Positions 10,437-20,799 are shown, counted from the first letter of the stretch. The stretch: DNA of 64,000 nt from Buttiauxella agrestis ATCC 33320 (GCF_000735355.1 NZ_JMPI01000011.1:62001-126000); one strand, 5' to 3'. Notes: a model not told the origin generated them from the letters alone. Numbers and translations are program-made.

Positions 10437-11570
10437 CTACAGGAGGACAGCCTGGCCGTTAATCCAGATGTTTTGCAGTAAAAGCTGCGGGTTAAGCGCA
10501 TTCAGGTTGGCGCGTTTTCCCACCGCCAGGGAGCCAAGAGAGTTATCCAGGCCGAGCATTTTTGCAGGATGCAGCGAAGCCATGTGAATGGCATCTTCAG
10601 CGGTAACGCCAGCGCTGTTGACCAGATTGCGCACCGCCGCATCAAGCGAGAGCGTGCTTCCGGCAAGCCCGCCGCTTCCAGTTCTCACAATGCCATTTTG
10701 CATGGTCACTGGATGCCCACAAATCGAATAGTCGCCATCTGGCATTCCGGCGGCACTCATGGCATCGGTGATAAGCACAATTTGCGATTTCGCGCAGTGA
10801 CAACAAATATTCATTACAGCAGGGTGAACATGGTGCCCATCGGCAATGAGTTCCAGCCACGCACGTTTATCGCTTAAACCCGCTCCCACCATGCCTGGAT
10901 TACGATGGTGCAGGCCCGTCATGCCGTTAAAGCAATGCACCAGCCCGTCGGCTCCGGCATCAAACGCCATTATGGTTTCTTCATAACTGGCGGCACTGTG
11001 GCCAAGCATCACGCGCACATCACGACTTTTCAGATGCTTGATGGTTTCCAGCGCTGTGGGTTTTTCCGGTGCCAGAGCAACTACGCGCAAGGTGTTTTGC
11101 GATACCTCTATCAACCTGTCCAGCTCGGCAATATCTAACTCGCGGAACAATTCTGGCGGATGAGCGCCTTTGTTCTGCGGTGTAAAATACGGCCCTTCAA
11201 GATAGCTGCCCAGCACACTGGCTCCCTGTCCGCCGCGATAATAGCGCTGTGCAATTCGCTGCAATGCCCGCTCGATATCCGCAAGCGGAGCGGTAACGGT
11301 GGTGGGCAGCCAGCCACCCACACCTTCACGCGCTTTGTGTATTGCCAGCCGCTCGAGGACGCCGGGGTCGTCATCCATCACATCAACCCCGTCGCCGCCG
11401 TGAACATGAATGTCGATGTAAGCTGGGCAAAGCAGTTCAGCATCACGCGTCAGAGTGCCCGCAGGAATCGGCTCTATGGCGACAATCGTTTCGTTTTCAA
11501 TGCGTAACTGATGATCGTCCAGCCAGCCTTGTTCGGTCAGAACACGCCTGGCGCGCAGCAGCGTGGTCAT
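10437..11570 (-). CDS. agaA: N-acetylgalactosamine-6-phosphate deacetylase AgaA
   Basis: The protein has 377 residues and belongs to the NagA/AgaA family of the amidohydrolase superfamily. Metal and substrate motifs are DIHVHGGDG (near 51-60), EGPYF, LGHSAAS and HCFNGM. It removes acetate from GalNAc-6-P brought in by the PTS. Its ATG overlaps the agaF stop (ATGA). AgaA and NagA are similar in sequence; the aga context decides the name. Confidence 0.94.
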   Translation of the reverse strand: MTTLLRARRVLTEQGWLDDHQLRIENETIVAIEPIPAGTLTRDAELLCPAYIDIHVHGGDGVDVMDDDPGVLERLAIHKAREGVGGWLPTTVTAPLADIERALQRIAQRYYRGGQGASVLGSYLEGPYFTPQNKGAHPPELFRELDIAELDRLIEVSQNTLRVVALAPEKPTALETIKHLKSRDVRVMLGHSAASYEETIMAFDAGADGLVHCFNGMTGLHHRNPGMVGAGLSDKRAWLELIADGHHVHPAVMNICCHCAKSQIVLITDAMSAAGMPDGDYSICGHPVTMQNGIVRTGSGGLAGSTLSLDAAVRNLVNSAGVTAEDAIHMASLHPAKMLGLDNSLGSLAVGKRANLNALNPQLLLQNIWINGQAVLL

Positions 11571-12001
11571 ATTCCTTCCTCAACCGCCTGCGTTTCACGG
11601 TAACGCCCCATTTCATCGACCAGGCTGGTTAACCCACGATGGCCGCATTCCAGTGCCTGAAGACGAAACTCTTTACTGCTCAGGCCATCGCGCTCCAGCA
11701 CCATTTCCAGCAGCAGTTGCAGGTTGATGCCGGTAATGACTTCACGCCCTGGCTTCTCTAGCGCCATGGTTGAAGCCACGCGGAACGGCGTGCCGCCGAG
11801 TAAATCGGTTAAAAAAACCAGGTCTTCACTTTCATCTAATGCGCCGATCGCTTCTTCAAACTGTGCCGTCAGGAGTGCTGTTGAAGAGGTTTCAGGGAAA
11901 TCAATGGCGATAAATTGTTCCTGTTCACCGAGGATCTGCTTCATCGCTTTTTCCAGCCCGGTGGCAAAGCCACCGTGACCGCTGAGAATAATACTTAACA
12001 T
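11567..12001 (-). CDS. agaF: PTS EIIA component AgaF (mannose family)
   Basis: The protein has 144 residues and is a mannose-family EIIA with the phospho-accepting His in SGHGGFA (His9) and the conserved LTDLLGGTPF. It passes phosphate from HPr to AgaV during uptake of N-acetylgalactosamine (or galactosamine). It overlaps agaA by four bases, so the two are translationally coupled. E. coli K-12 lost agaE and agaF; strains such as C and O157 keep them, as here. Confidence 0.93.
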   Translation of the reverse strand: MLSIILSGHGGFATGLEKAMKQILGEQEQFIAIDFPETSSTALLTAQFEEAIGALDESEDLVFLTDLLGGTPFRVASTMALEKPGREVITGINLQLLLEMVLERDGLSSKEFRLQALECGHRGLTSLVDEMGRYRETQAVEEGI

Positions 12002-12030
12002 ATTGTTTTATCTCGCTTACAGGGACTCAT

Positions 12031-12906
12031 TTACAGGAAGTGGGCAAACTTCCCGACAACACCCAGAATGACCGTGATACCGATAAGGCGCAGTGGACTC
12101 CAGCCGCGGCGCACCAGTGCATACATGCACAGGGTATAAACCAGTGGCAAAAATGCTGGCATCAGTTTGTCGATAACATCAGTTTGCAGTTTTACCACCG
12201 CATCGCCGGCGGTGATTTCAAGTGTGGTAGAGAGGCGAACGTAAGTGGCTACCAGTGCGCCAATCACCGTCATCCCCACAATAGATGCGGCATGGCCGAC
12301 TTTGCGAGTGTTGGCTTTGATCAATGGGATGGCGGCCACACCCATGCGGTAGGCGTAATGTGCCAGGCCAAAACGCAGGCCGAGATGCACGACGTTAAAC
12401 AGTACGATGAAGATAACTGCGCCAAGTATCGAACCTTGTAAGGCCAGGCTTGCCCCGATACCGCCGCAAATAGGCAGCAGGGTCAGCCAGAACATGGCGT
12501 CGCCAATCCCGCCCAGCGGCGCACCGACGGCAATTTTCGTGCTCTGGATGCTGTTCACATCCTGCTTTGAGCGCTCCATCGCCAGGATAATGCCGATAAC
12601 AAAGGTCACGAGGAATGGGTGAGTATTGAAGAATCCCATGTGACCTTTCATGGCGCGAGCCAGGTCGTTTTTGTTGGTATGGATTTTTTTCAGCGCGGGC
12701 AACAAACCGTAAAGCCAGCCGGATGCCTGCATACGTTCATAGTTAAACGACGCCTGTAACAGCATGGAACGCCATGCCACACGGTTAATATCCTGTTTAG
12801 TCAGTTCCGCACCAATACGCTGATCTTCATAGACATTATCATTTTTATCGACCTCGGCGGTGTCAGCGACGTTAACGCCTGGCAGAGTCTGTTCGTTAGA
12901 TCCCAT
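12031..12906 (-). CDS. agaE: PTS EIID component AgaE (mannose family)
   Basis: The protein has 291 residues from the ATG at 12906, which has AGAGGA upstream; a TTG two codons earlier is possible. The family core begins at about residue 35 (DINRVAWRSMLLQASFNYERMQ), with several membrane helices in the C-terminal half. With AgaW it forms the membrane channel that takes up N-acetylgalactosamine. The first 35 residues are a polar extension of no known role. It overlaps the agaW stop by 11 bases. Confidence 0.93.
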   Translation of the reverse strand: MGSNEQTLPGVNVADTAEVDKNDNVYEDQRIGAELTKQDINRVAWRSMLLQASFNYERMQASGWLYGLLPALKKIHTNKNDLARAMKGHMGFFNTHPFLVTFVIGIILAMERSKQDVNSIQSTKIAVGAPLGGIGDAMFWLTLLPICGGIGASLALQGSILGAVIFIVLFNVVHLGLRFGLAHYAYRMGVAAIPLIKANTRKVGHAASIVGMTVIGALVATYVRLSTTLEITAGDAVVKLQTDVIDKLMPAFLPLVYTLCMYALVRRGWSPLRLIGITVILGVVGKFAHFL

Positions 12907-13678
12907 CTTCAAATTCCTCTTGCTTCACGTGTGTAGGTTGCTGCGGTGCCGGGTCTTTGCGTAAGAAATCAATCAGCGCCATGGCTAATGCTGCGGCGGC
13001 AATGGCCAGCACTGGCAGTTTCAGCCAGGCGGCAGCCACGAAGCCGAGAATGAAATAAGGAATGTAGACATTCTTCATCATTATTTTCAGCAACACGGCA
13101 AAACCGATGGCTGGCATGATGCCGCCCGCCACACCGAGGCCGTCAATCAGGCGAGCAGGTAGCAAGTCGATAGCGGTTTTGGCGTGTTCCGCGCCGAAAT
13201 AAATGGGCAGGAAGGCGCACAAGAAATAGAAGATACCGAGTGCGAGTAATGCCAGGTAATTCACGCGTTCAATGCCGTCGGTGTCGGCGTTGGCCGCCAT
13301 GCGATCGCAGCGCGCCATCACGCCGGACATAATTGAGAACAGGAAGGTAATCCCCATTTGCACGGCCACGGCGAACGGCACCGCAACACCCACTGCGACT
13401 TCAGGTTTTACACCTGTTGTGATGGCAAATGTGGTGCCAACAATGGTGCCGATAATCACGTTAGGTGGCTGTGCGCCTGCCAATGGTGCAAGGCCCATCC
13501 ACACCAGTTCCAGCGTACCGCCACATAAAATACCGGTATGAAGATCGCCAAGAATCAAGCCAACCAGCGGCCCCAGGACGACAGGGCGGTGCATATGAGT
13601 CAGGCCGTTGAACATATCCAGACCCGCAATAAAGGCCAGAATACCCAACGCTAACGCCTGTAATAAGCTAATTTCCAT
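12896..13678 (-). CDS. agaW: PTS EIIC component AgaW (mannose family)
   Basis: The protein has 260 residues and is a hydrophobic mannose-family EIIC (MEISLLQALALGI start; THMHRPVVLGPLVGL; GGTLELVWMGLAPL). The ATG at 13678 has GAGGGA upstream. A longer frame back to 13795 overlaps agaV and is not needed. It forms the sugar channel with AgaE. In E. coli K-12 agaW is truncated; here it is full length. Confidence 0.93.
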   Translation of the reverse strand: MEISLLQALALGILAFIAGLDMFNGLTHMHRPVVLGPLVGLILGDLHTGILCGGTLELVWMGLAPLAGAQPPNVIIGTIVGTTFAITTGVKPEVAVGVAVPFAVAVQMGITFLFSIMSGVMARCDRMAANADTDGIERVNYLALLALGIFYFLCAFLPIYFGAEHAKTAIDLLPARLIDGLGVAGGIMPAIGFAVLLKIMMKNVYIPYFILGFVAAAWLKLPVLAIAAAALAMALIDFLRKDPAPQQPTHVKQEEFEDGI

Positions 13679-13688
13679 AGAAAATCCC

Positions 13689-14162
13689 TCAGAGGAGTTT
13701 GTAGAGATCCTGCGCGGATTCCGTCGGCACACCCTGAACAAAACATTCCACTCCGGCCTTTTGTAGGCCATCAAAAGCGGCAATATCCTGGTCATCTATA
13801 GAGACGGTTTTCGCGATTTGTTTTTTGCCTTCTGCGTAGTGCATGTTGCCGACGTTGATCCGCGAAACAGGCACATCACCTTTTACTAACGTCAGAAAAT
13901 CATTAGGGTTTTTGCAAACCAAAAGGATCTTCTGGCGGTCGGCTGCGCGGTGAATATTGTCGATAACTTTTTGCAGCGACCAGAAACGCACGGCAATTCC
14001 TTCCGCCAGAACCATCTCCATCAAATTTTGCTGTACCGTATCTTCGGCAACTTCGTCGTTAGCCACGAGGACGAGGTTTGCTCCGGAAAATCCGACCCAT
14101 TGAACGCCTACCTGGCCGTGAATCAGTCGCTCATCAATGCGGCTTAATACAATGTTTGGCAT
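13689..14162 (-). CDS. agaV: PTS EIIB component AgaV (mannose family)
   Basis: The protein has 157 residues and is a mannose-family EIIB with the active His in SRIDERLIHGQVGVQW (His15). It transfers phosphate from AgaF to the incoming sugar. It follows kbaZ by 18 bases and precedes agaW by 10. The length equals that of E. coli AgaV. Confidence 0.94.
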   Translation of the reverse strand: MPNIVLSRIDERLIHGQVGVQWVGFSGANLVLVANDEVAEDTVQQNLMEMVLAEGIAVRFWSLQKVIDNIHRAADRQKILLVCKNPNDFLTLVKGDVPVSRINVGNMHYAEGKKQIAKTVSIDDQDIAAFDGLQKAGVECFVQGVPTESAQDLYKLL

Positions 14163-14180
14163 GTTTTTTTCCTCTTATTA

Positions 14181-15482
14181 TCATTGTGTTAATGGAGATT
14201 GCTGTGTGCCATGGCAGGCACAATGGTACTGATGCAACACGTCCTGGATATGGTCGATAATCAGCTCATGCGGCGTGGCCGCGATTTTTCCTTCACGGAC
14301 CTTAGCGTATTGAAGTGGCAGATACTGACTGATGAGCGGCAAAGGAATAGATTCACCGGCCAGATTAGTAACAAGGTTTGAATATGCTTCGTCAATCTCA
14401 CGATCCGGCCAGTAATAGCGGACGCGGTCAGAGAAGCTGTAGCCACGTGCCAGACGGCAGTCGCTGGTATTGCCGTGATAATGGTGTTTCCAGTATTCGG
14501 GCTGTTCGAGCATGACGTTTTCCAGCACTTCCCGAAGACCTGAGCATTTATGTACCGGGCGTAGTTCATGCTCGATAGCGGCCAGTGAGAACAGCGCTTC
14601 ACGGAGTGCGAAGGTCAGCGCCGGGCCGACTTTCAGAATCGCAAAGTGGTTCTGAACCAGCTGCTGCAATGCCTGCGGGGTCTGGTAATCGGTGGAATGC
14701 GCTTCAAACACCAGGGTGTCGAACGCTTCAATCATCTGACTCAGGAAAAGTGATTTTTCCGGCTGATAATCGATAACTTGCGTGTGGTCGAACTCAACGC
14801 CTGGCTGAACGACCAGGCCAATGATCCGCGGCCAGATATCCCTTAAACCTTGTAATTCAAAAGCGTGACGGTGAGCTTCCAGTGTGGCTTTTGCGGCCTG
14901 CGGTGTTGTCACCGCGAGTTCCGCCAGCGTTTCGTGCGCGCCGCCGGGAACCGGAACTTCAGTGCCGATAACGTAAACTAAATCGGACTCGCCGAATTTC
15001 TCAGCACAGGTTTGTTCGGCAATTTTCGCCAGTCTTGCGGCGCGCATCGCAACAATAGTATCGGTCAACGGCACCGGGTCATCAGCGCAGGACATACTGC
15101 AATCGAGATGGATCTTTTTAAAACCTGCGGCGACATAGTAACGAATCAACTCATCTGCATTGCGCATGGCTTCTTCTGCGTTCAGTCCCTGCCAGCGGTT
15201 TGGGCCAAGGTGATCGCCGCCCAGAATCAGGTTTTCGTGTGGAAAGTGATACTGGTCTGCCATTGACTCAACAAACTCGCGGAAGTGTTGCGGCGTCATT
15301 CCGGTGTAACCGCCATGCTGATCGACCTGGTTGGACGTCGCTTCAATCAATAAGAGAGATTTGGCTTCTCTTGCATGGCGCATTGCCGCTTCGAGAACCA
15401 TTGGGTGAGCGGAACAGACGGCAAAAATGCCACATCGTGAGTCCTGTTTATGGTCGGCCACAAACGCGGTTAAATGTTTCAC
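14181..15482 (-). CDS. kbaZ: Tagatose-1,6-bisphosphate aldolase subunit KbaZ, GTG start
   Basis: The protein has 433 residues. KbaZ is the non-catalytic (chaperone-like) partner of KbaY. Landmarks are [41 protein letters not shown] and the C-terminal [16 protein letters not shown]. The frame is open to 15632, but homology starts at VKHLTAFV, encoded by the GTG at 15482 with a strong AGAGGA six bases upstream, so that is the start. It is the first gene of the kbaZ-agaVWEF-agaA unit and is divergent from agaR. Confidence 0.94.
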   Translation of the reverse strand: MKHLTAFVADHKQDSRCGIFAVCSAHPMVLEAAMRHAREAKSLLLIEATSNQVDQHGGYTGMTPQHFREFVESMADQYHFPHENLILGGDHLGPNRWQGLNAEEAMRNADELIRYYVAAGFKKIHLDCSMSCADDPVPLTDTIVAMRAARLAKIAEQTCAEKFGESDLVYVIGTEVPVPGGAHETLAELAVTTPQAAKATLEAHRHAFELQGLRDIWPRIIGLVVQPGVEFDHTQVIDYQPEKSLFLSQMIEAFDTLVFEAHSTDYQTPQALQQLVQNHFAILKVGPALTFALREALFSLAAIEHELRPVHKCSGLREVLENVMLEQPEYWKHHYHGNTSDCRLARGYSFSDRVRYYWPDREIDEAYSNLVTNLAGESIPLPLISQYLPLQYAKVREGKIAATPHELIIDHIQDVLHQYHCACHGTQQSPLTQ

Positions 15483-15515
15483 TTTCCTCTCCGTATGAGT
15501 TGGGGAACTATTTGT

Positions 15516-15715
15516 CTTTCGATTTGTTTCATTTAATAGTGGTGTATCGTGCGATAAAAACAAAACGAAAGATAATAGAATTGCGATCTGTTTCGCAAAA
15601 GAAACATAATGAAAGCCTATTTGACACGACAACAGTGAATGCAGCAGGCGATGTAAAGGCTTGCTTTCCGCGAAAAGAAAGGTGTTAATAGGCGAAGTGA
15701 AATGAAACGAAAGGT
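15516..15715. promoter_or_regulatory. Cluster of AgaR-type operators between kbaZ and agaR
   Basis: Motifs of the CTTTCG-TTTCATTT type occur at 15516-15534 (CTTTCGATTTGTTTCATTT), on the other strand at 15555-15573 (AACAAAACGAAAG) and at 15699-15715 (AATGAAACGAAAGG), with weaker copies near 15591-15615 and 15664-15682. They flank both starts, which fits repression of kbaZ and autoregulation of agaR. Confidence 0.7.
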
Positions 15716-15733
15716 TTTATGAAAGGATCTATT

Positions 15734-16546
15734 ATGAGCAATACCGACGCAGCAACGGACAAGCGTGTAACAGGTACAAGTGAAAGACGCGAACACATTA
15801 TTCAGCGTCTTCGCCAGCAGGGAAGTGTGCAGGTTAATGATCTCTCTTCATTTTTTGGTGTTTCGACGGTGACGATCCGTAACGATCTGGCTTTCCTTGA
15901 AAAGCAGGGCGTGGCGGTGCGTGCTTACGGCGGGGCGCTGGTCTGCGATTCAGGGACGGCGGCGGTTGAACCGACGGTTGAAGATAAAAGCTCTCTGAAT
16001 ACCTCGCTGAAACGCAGCATCGCGCGCGCGGCGGCAGATCTTATTAAACCGGGCCACCGCGTTATTCTTGACTCCGGCACCACGACTTATGAAATTGCGC
16101 GCCACCTGCGCAACCATAAAGAAGTCATCGCCATGACTAACGGTTTGAACGTGGCGAATGCATTGCTTGAAGCAGAAGGCGTGGAATTGCTGATGACCGG
16201 CGGGCATTTGCGCCGCCAGTCGCTGTCATTCTACGGCGATCAGGCCGATCAATCGCTGCAAAACTATCACTTCGACATGCTATTCCTCGGCGTTGATGCC
16301 ATCGATCTTGAACGCGGTGTCAGCACGCATAATGAAGATGAAGCGCGACTCAACCGCCGCATGTGTGAAGTGGCTGAACGCGTAATTGTAGTCACGGACT
16401 CTACGAAATTTAACCGCTCCAGCCTGCATAAGATCATTGATACCCAACGGATCCATATGGTGATCACCGACGCGGGTATTCCTGAAGAGAGCCTGAAGGG
16501 GCTGCGTAAAGGCGGCATTGAAGTCGTTTTGGTGGGCGAAGCCTAA
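15734..16546 (+). CDS. agaR: Aga regulon repressor AgaR (DeoR family)
   Basis: The protein has 270 residues. It has an N-terminal DeoR winged helix-turn-helix (about 15-70, [19 protein letters not shown]) and a C-terminal sugar-phosphate-sensing domain with DSGTTTYE and LFLGVDAID. The ATG at 15734 with AAGGA upstream matches the E. coli MSNTDA start; an ATG five codons earlier is possible. AgaR represses the aga genes until GalNAc-6-P or GalN-6-P builds up. Confidence 0.95.
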   Translation: MSNTDAATDKRVTGTSERREHIIQRLRQQGSVQVNDLSSFFGVSTVTIRNDLAFLEKQGVAVRAYGGALVCDSGTAAVEPTVEDKSSLNTSLKRSIARAAADLIKPGHRVILDSGTTTYEIARHLRNHKEVIAMTNGLNVANALLEAEGVELLMTGGHLRRQSLSFYGDQADQSLQNYHFDMLFLGVDAIDLERGVSTHNEDEARLNRRMCEVAERVIVVTDSTKFNRSSLHKIIDTQRIHMVITDAGIPEESLKGLRKGGIEVVLVGEA

Positions 16547-16556
16547 TCGTATAAGC

Positions 16557-16587
16557 GGTGGATGGCGCTTGCGCTTATCCACCCTAC
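16557..16587 (-). repeat. REP-like short palindrome, copy A
   Basis: On the minus strand it reads GTAGGGTGGATAAGCG then CGCCATCCACC. It shares this form with 19064-19094 and 45040-45070. It lies between the convergent agaR and the MFS gene, where REP elements often sit. Confidence 0.75.
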
Positions 16588-16597
16588 TTAACTCATC

Positions 16598-17992
16598 TCA
16601 CCCCGCCGCTAATTTATATCCCCGCAACCGACTCACACTCAGCACGATAGCTAACACCGTCGCAATCACCGCCAGCCATAGGCTGATATGTATGGCGCTG
16701 CTCTGCGCATAAATCGACATCAACACGCCAACAAAGGCAGCACCCAGGCACTGACCAAAGGTGCGCATAATCGCCAGCACGCCTGAGGCGTAGCCGCTGT
16801 TTTCGCGTGAGGCATTGGACAGCATTTCTCGGTTGTTCGGGCTTTGGAAGCAGCCAAAACCGATGCCGCATAACAGGCTACGCAGGCAGATATCCCACGC
16901 CTGAGCGTGTTCCGGGAGCATCGCCAGTAATGCCAGGCCAACCGCAAAAATACTCAAGCCAATGGTGGAAATGATCGCCGCTGAATAGCGGTCGGCAAGG
17001 CGCCCGGCATGGGGTGCGGCCAGAATGATGCCGATGGGCCACGGTGTGAAAAGCAGTGCTGAAACCAGCGCGCTGTAACCGTAAACGCTCTGAAACAGGA
17101 AGGGCAGTGCGATAAAGGTTATTCCCTGGCTGACAAAAGACGCCAAAGAAGTGAGCGCGGCCAGCGAAAATCGGGAAGAGGCAAAAATGTTGAGCGGCAG
17201 CAGCGGTTTTGTTGCGCGGCGTTGAACCCAGACGAACGCCATTCCGGTGAATATTGCGATGCCACCATAAATCAATGCGGTTATCAGGTCGCTATTTCCC
17301 TGATGTGTAAAAGCATCGGCGGCCATCACCAGTGCGCCTAACGCAACGGCGGAAAGCACAGCTCCTGCGTAATCAAACGGTTCACGCTTTAACGCCGGAT
17401 TATGTGGCACCACACGCAAGGCGAGTAGCATCGCGATAATGCCCAGTGGAATGTTAATCGCAAACAGCCATTGCCAGCTCAATGTCGAGAGTATGGTTCC
17501 CCCGAGAATGGGCGCGATAGCGGTGCTGGTGCCTATCAATAAGGCATTGAGACCAAGGACGCGCCCTAACAGGCGGTTAGGGAAAACCGAGCGCAGAATG
17601 GCCGGGCCAATACTTAACGTGGCAGCCCCGCCAATCCCTTGTAAGACGCGCATGGCGATTAACATATCCAGTGATGTCGATAACGCACAACCCACAGAGG
17701 CGAGCGTGAAAACGCTCAGGCCAAAAATGAAAACGGAGCGGAACCCGAGGCGGCTGGAAAGTGCGGCGAAGATCGCCAGCGTCATTGCCGCCGATAGCAG
17801 GTAGCCATTCGCCACCCAGACGGTAGCGCCAACGGAGGCGTTAAGTGACCGGGCGATCTGCGGCAGCGCGATGTTAATCATCGAGCCGTCGAACACCACC
17901 ATTGCCGCCATTGTCATGACGGCAGCCATCGCTAAACCACGCTCGAAGCCGGGTAAACCTTCATCGCCGGGTTGACTGGAAAATAACGCCAT
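16598..17992 (-). CDS. MFS drug-efflux-type transporter (DHA2 family)
   Basis: The protein has 464 residues with about 14 hydrophobic segments, the DHA2 (14-TMS) layout. Conserved parts are FDGSMINIALPQIARSL (motif D1 region), VANGYLLSAAM, and the motif C-like GPAILRSV/LGGTILSTLSWQWLFAINIP. It is a proton-driven exporter of the inner membrane; the substrate cannot be read from the sequence. A LysR regulator is transcribed divergently from 18120 and probably controls it. E. coli K-12 has prlF-yhaV in this position. Confidence 0.85.
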   Translation of the reverse strand: MALFSSQPGDEGLPGFERGLAMAAVMTMAAMVVFDGSMINIALPQIARSLNASVGATVWVANGYLLSAAMTLAIFAALSSRLGFRSVFIFGLSVFTLASVGCALSTSLDMLIAMRVLQGIGGAATLSIGPAILRSVFPNRLLGRVLGLNALLIGTSTAIAPILGGTILSTLSWQWLFAINIPLGIIAMLLALRVVPHNPALKREPFDYAGAVLSAVALGALVMAADAFTHQGNSDLITALIYGGIAIFTGMAFVWVQRRATKPLLPLNIFASSRFSLAALTSLASFVSQGITFIALPFLFQSVYGYSALVSALLFTPWPIGIILAAPHAGRLADRYSAAIISTIGLSIFAVGLALLAMLPEHAQAWDICLRSLLCGIGFGCFQSPNNREMLSNASRENSGYASGVLAIMRTFGQCLGAAFVGVLMSIYAQSSAIHISLWLAVIATVLAIVLSVSRLRGYKLAAG

Positions 17993-18119
17993 TTGTGGAA
18001 ACTCTATTTTACGGGTTGATAGCGGAAATATAGCGGTGTATTAGATATGGCGGAAGGCGCAGCATTTGCACTTTAAAGATGCATGAAACGCCTTCTCTCA
18101 TTTTCAATGACGAGTGACC

Positions 18120-19058
18120 ATGCTGAATATGAATGAACCCGATTTGAACTTACTCATTGCGCTTGATGTGCTTCTGGCTGAAGGAAGTGTGGCGGGTGCT
18201 GCGCGTCGTTTGGGACTCAGCGCGTCGGCCATGAGTCGTACGTTAAGCCGCCTGCGCAATACTACGGGTGACCCTTTACTGGTGCGCGCCGGGCGCAATA
18301 TGGTGCTCACACCTTACGCAGAGGAGATTCGGCCGCGTACGCAAAACGCAGTGTTTGAGGCCCGTGCGATTCTGCGTCCGGCAAAAGCCGCGCTCAATCT
18401 TGCTACGCTTGAGCGCCGTTTCACCCTGCGCACCAATGCGGGATTCATCGAGATTTTTGGTGCCGCGTTGATTGCGGCGGTGGCCACTGTCGCACCTTTC
18501 GTGCAACTGCGTTTTATGCCTAAACCGGAGAAAACGGCGAAGTATTTACGCGAGGGGCAGATTGATTTTGAAGTCGGCGTACTCGGGGAAATGGGGCCAG
18601 AAATTCGTATTACGGCGTTGTATCGCGACAAGTTCGTCGGTGTGGTCAGAAAGGATCATCCGCTTGAGCAAGAAAGTGAAATTACCCCTGCGAGGTATGC
18701 TGCGTTGGGGCATGTGGTGGTGTCGCGTCACGATCGCGGAATCGGCCCGGTTGATATGCTGCTGGCAGAGCTGAATTTAGAACGCAAGATTGCCGCGTTG
18801 GTGCCGGGTTTTCCTGCTGCGTTAGCAGTGGCTCAGGCGTCTGATTTAGTGGCTTTGGTGCCAGCGACTTTCTTGCTCAATCAGCCGGGGTTATATGGCA
18901 ATTCCGGGGAAGCGCGGCTTCATGTTTTTGAGCTGCCGGTGAAAACCAATGAGATTACGGTGTCGTTGATGTGGCACCCGCGTTCGGAAGCAGATCCGGC
19001 GCATCGCTGGCTGCGGCAGTTGGTGTTGCAGGTTTGCCGCGAGAAAGTGCCGGGATAG
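18120..19058 (+). CDS. LysR-family transcriptional regulator
   Basis: The protein has 312 residues. It has an N-terminal winged HTH (EGSVAGAARRLGLSASAMSRTLSRLR, about 20-50) and a C-terminal LysR effector domain. A GTG at 18114 and an ATG at 18129 are alternative starts; the ATG at 18120 has GACGAG at a suitable distance. It is divergent from the MFS transporter with about 127 bases between, the usual arrangement for a regulator and its target. No effector can be assigned. Confidence 0.85.
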   Translation: MLNMNEPDLNLLIALDVLLAEGSVAGAARRLGLSASAMSRTLSRLRNTTGDPLLVRAGRNMVLTPYAEEIRPRTQNAVFEARAILRPAKAALNLATLERRFTLRTNAGFIEIFGAALIAAVATVAPFVQLRFMPKPEKTAKYLREGQIDFEVGVLGEMGPEIRITALYRDKFVGVVRKDHPLEQESEITPARYAALGHVVVSRHDRGIGPVDMLLAELNLERKIAALVPGFPAALAVAQASDLVALVPATFLLNQPGLYGNSGEARLHVFELPVKTNEITVSLMWHPRSEADPAHRWLRQLVLQVCREKVPG

Positions 19059-19063
19059 CGGTT

Positions 19064-19094
19064 GTAGGGCGGATAAGCGTTAGCGTCATCCGCC
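19064..19094 (+). repeat. REP-like short palindrome, copy B
   Basis: It reads GTAGGGCGGATAAGCG, TTA, then GCGTCATCCGCC. It lies between the convergent LysR gene and garD and is the best match to the consensus of the three copies. Confidence 0.8.
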
Positions 19095-19108
19095 ATTTGT
19101 GAATCAAA

Positions 19109-20680
19109 TCAGGTCACTGGTGCCGGGTTGAAAACGGCTAATGCGTTGTGAAGCCCCCACTGATCCGAGAAGGTTTTCTTGCGTCCGCTCGCCACATCCA
19201 GAATAAATTTGAACAACTCCCAGCCGACATCCTCAATGGTCGCCTCACCGGTGGCGATGGTGCCTGCGTTGATATCCATTAAGTCGTACCAACGGTTTGC
19301 CAGTGCGGTGCGGGTGGCCATTTTAATCACCGGGACTGCCAGCAAGCCGTATGGCGTTCCGCGACCGGTAGTGAACACTTGCACTGTAATGCCGGAAGCC
19401 ACCTGCTGTGTGCCACAAACGAAATCACTGGCTGGTGTGGCGGCGTAAATCAGGCCGCGTTTGGTTGGGCGTTGACCTGGCGAAAGCACTTCGACAATCG
19501 CGCTCTGGCCAGATTTAGCAATGGAGCCGAGGGCTTTTTCCACCACGTTGGCCAGGCCGCCTTTTTTGTTGCCTGGAGAGGGGTTGGCGCTACGGTCGGT
19601 TTTGCCCATGTCCAGATAGTTATCATACCATTCCATCTCTTCGAGCAGACGCTTGCCGACTTCTTCGTTGATGGCACGTGGCGTTAACAGGTGGATGGCA
19701 TCGCGCACTTCCGTCACTTCCGAGAACATGACTGTTGCGCCGCAGCGCACTAATAAATCTGATGCGTAACCGACCGCCGGGTTTGCGGTCACGCCGGAGA
19801 ACGCATCGCTGCCGCCGCACTGCATACCGACAACCAGTTCTGATGCCGGGCAGGTTTCGCGCTGGCGTTTGTTCAGATTGGCGAGATGGCGCTCGGCGAC
19901 GTTAAGAATGTCATCGACCATTGATTTAAAGCCGACGTGGTGTTCGTCTTGCAGACGCACAATACTGGCGTCGCCAACATTAATCGGCTGCACGTCATCG
20001 GTGCCTTCCAGCAGGCGCTCCGGTTGCAACTTCTCGCAGCCGAGGCCAATGACCATAATTTCGCCACCAAAATTCGGGTTCAGGGCGATGTTATGGATGG
20101 TGCGAATGGGAATGACTGCCGCAGGTGCGTTGATCGCCACACCACAGCCGTACAGGTGATTCAGCCCGACCACGCCGTCCACATTGGGGTATTTCGGCAG
20201 TAAATCACGTTCAATAATTTTGATGACGTAATCCACCACGCCTGCGACGCAATGCACGCTGGTGGTGATGCCAAGCAGGTTTTTGGTGCCGACGCTGCCA
20301 TCCGCGTTGCGATAGCCTTCAAAAGTGTAGCCTTCCAGCGGTGGCAATGGCTCAGGCACTTTGGTCGCTAATGGCAGGGTGTGAAGCGGTGGGGCTTTTG
20401 GCAATTCCACCAATGATTCGTCAATCCAGCTACCGCGTGGAATATCCCTTACTGCGTAGCCGATCACTTCCCCATAACGAATGATTTCACCGTGGGCAGG
20501 AATATCGACCAGAGCGGCTTTGTGACCTTGCGGGATATGTTCGATGAGTTCCAAACCATCCGGGAAACGCGTACCCGCTTTCAGGCCATTGTCATTAACA
20601 ATAATAGCGACATTATCTGTCTCATGAACTTTTATATAAAACGACCCAGGGGGTTGTTGTTTAATTTCTATATTTGACAT
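19109..20680 (-). CDS. garD: Galactarate dehydratase GarD
   Basis: The protein has 523 residues (523 in E. coli). It belongs to the UxaA/GarD family of iron-dependent dehydratases, with an N-terminal SAF-like domain (about 15-90) and the core motifs [31 protein letters not shown] and [10 protein letters not shown]. It dehydrates galactarate to 5-keto-4-deoxy-D-glucarate, the substrate of GarL. It is divergent from garPLRK across a 397-base control region. Confidence 0.96.
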   Translation of the reverse strand: MSNIEIKQQPPGSFYIKVHETDNVAIIVNDNGLKAGTRFPDGLELIEHIPQGHKAALVDIPAHGEIIRYGEVIGYAVRDIPRGSWIDESLVELPKAPPLHTLPLATKVPEPLPPLEGYTFEGYRNADGSVGTKNLLGITTSVHCVAGVVDYVIKIIERDLLPKYPNVDGVVGLNHLYGCGVAINAPAAVIPIRTIHNIALNPNFGGEIMVIGLGCEKLQPERLLEGTDDVQPINVGDASIVRLQDEHHVGFKSMVDDILNVAERHLANLNKRQRETCPASELVVGMQCGGSDAFSGVTANPAVGYASDLLVRCGATVMFSEVTEVRDAIHLLTPRAINEEVGKRLLEEMEWYDNYLDMGKTDRSANPSPGNKKGGLANVVEKALGSIAKSGQSAIVEVLSPGQRPTKRGLIYAATPASDFVCGTQQVASGITVQVFTTGRGTPYGLLAVPVIKMATRTALANRWYDLMDINAGTIATGEATIEDVGWELFKFILDVASGRKKTFSDQWGLHNALAVFNPAPVT

Positions 20681-20783
20681 CGTCGCTATTCTCCAGAATC
20701 AACCTGAATGTTAATTAAATAATTTTCTAATCGTGATTGTCTCACAAGCTAAATAAAGAATGTCAGGACACGAGAAATAAAAA

Positions 20784-20799
20784 TGTGACGTTGATCACT
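20784..20799. promoter_or_regulatory. CRP-cAMP site in the garD-garP control region
   Basis: TGTGACGTTGATCACT fits the TGTGA-N6-TCACA consensus with one mismatch. It lies about 104 bases from the garD start and 279 from garP, as expected for catabolite control of galactarate genes. Confidence 0.65.

Noticed and set aside
12896-13795. 299-codon version of agaW
   Set aside because: The extra 39 codons overlap agaV and show no EIIC similarity. The ATG at 13678 has a strong ribosome site.
14181-15632. 483-codon version of kbaZ
   Set aside because: Homology starts at the GTG at 15482, which has AGAGGA upstream. The upstream part lies in the AgaR operator region.
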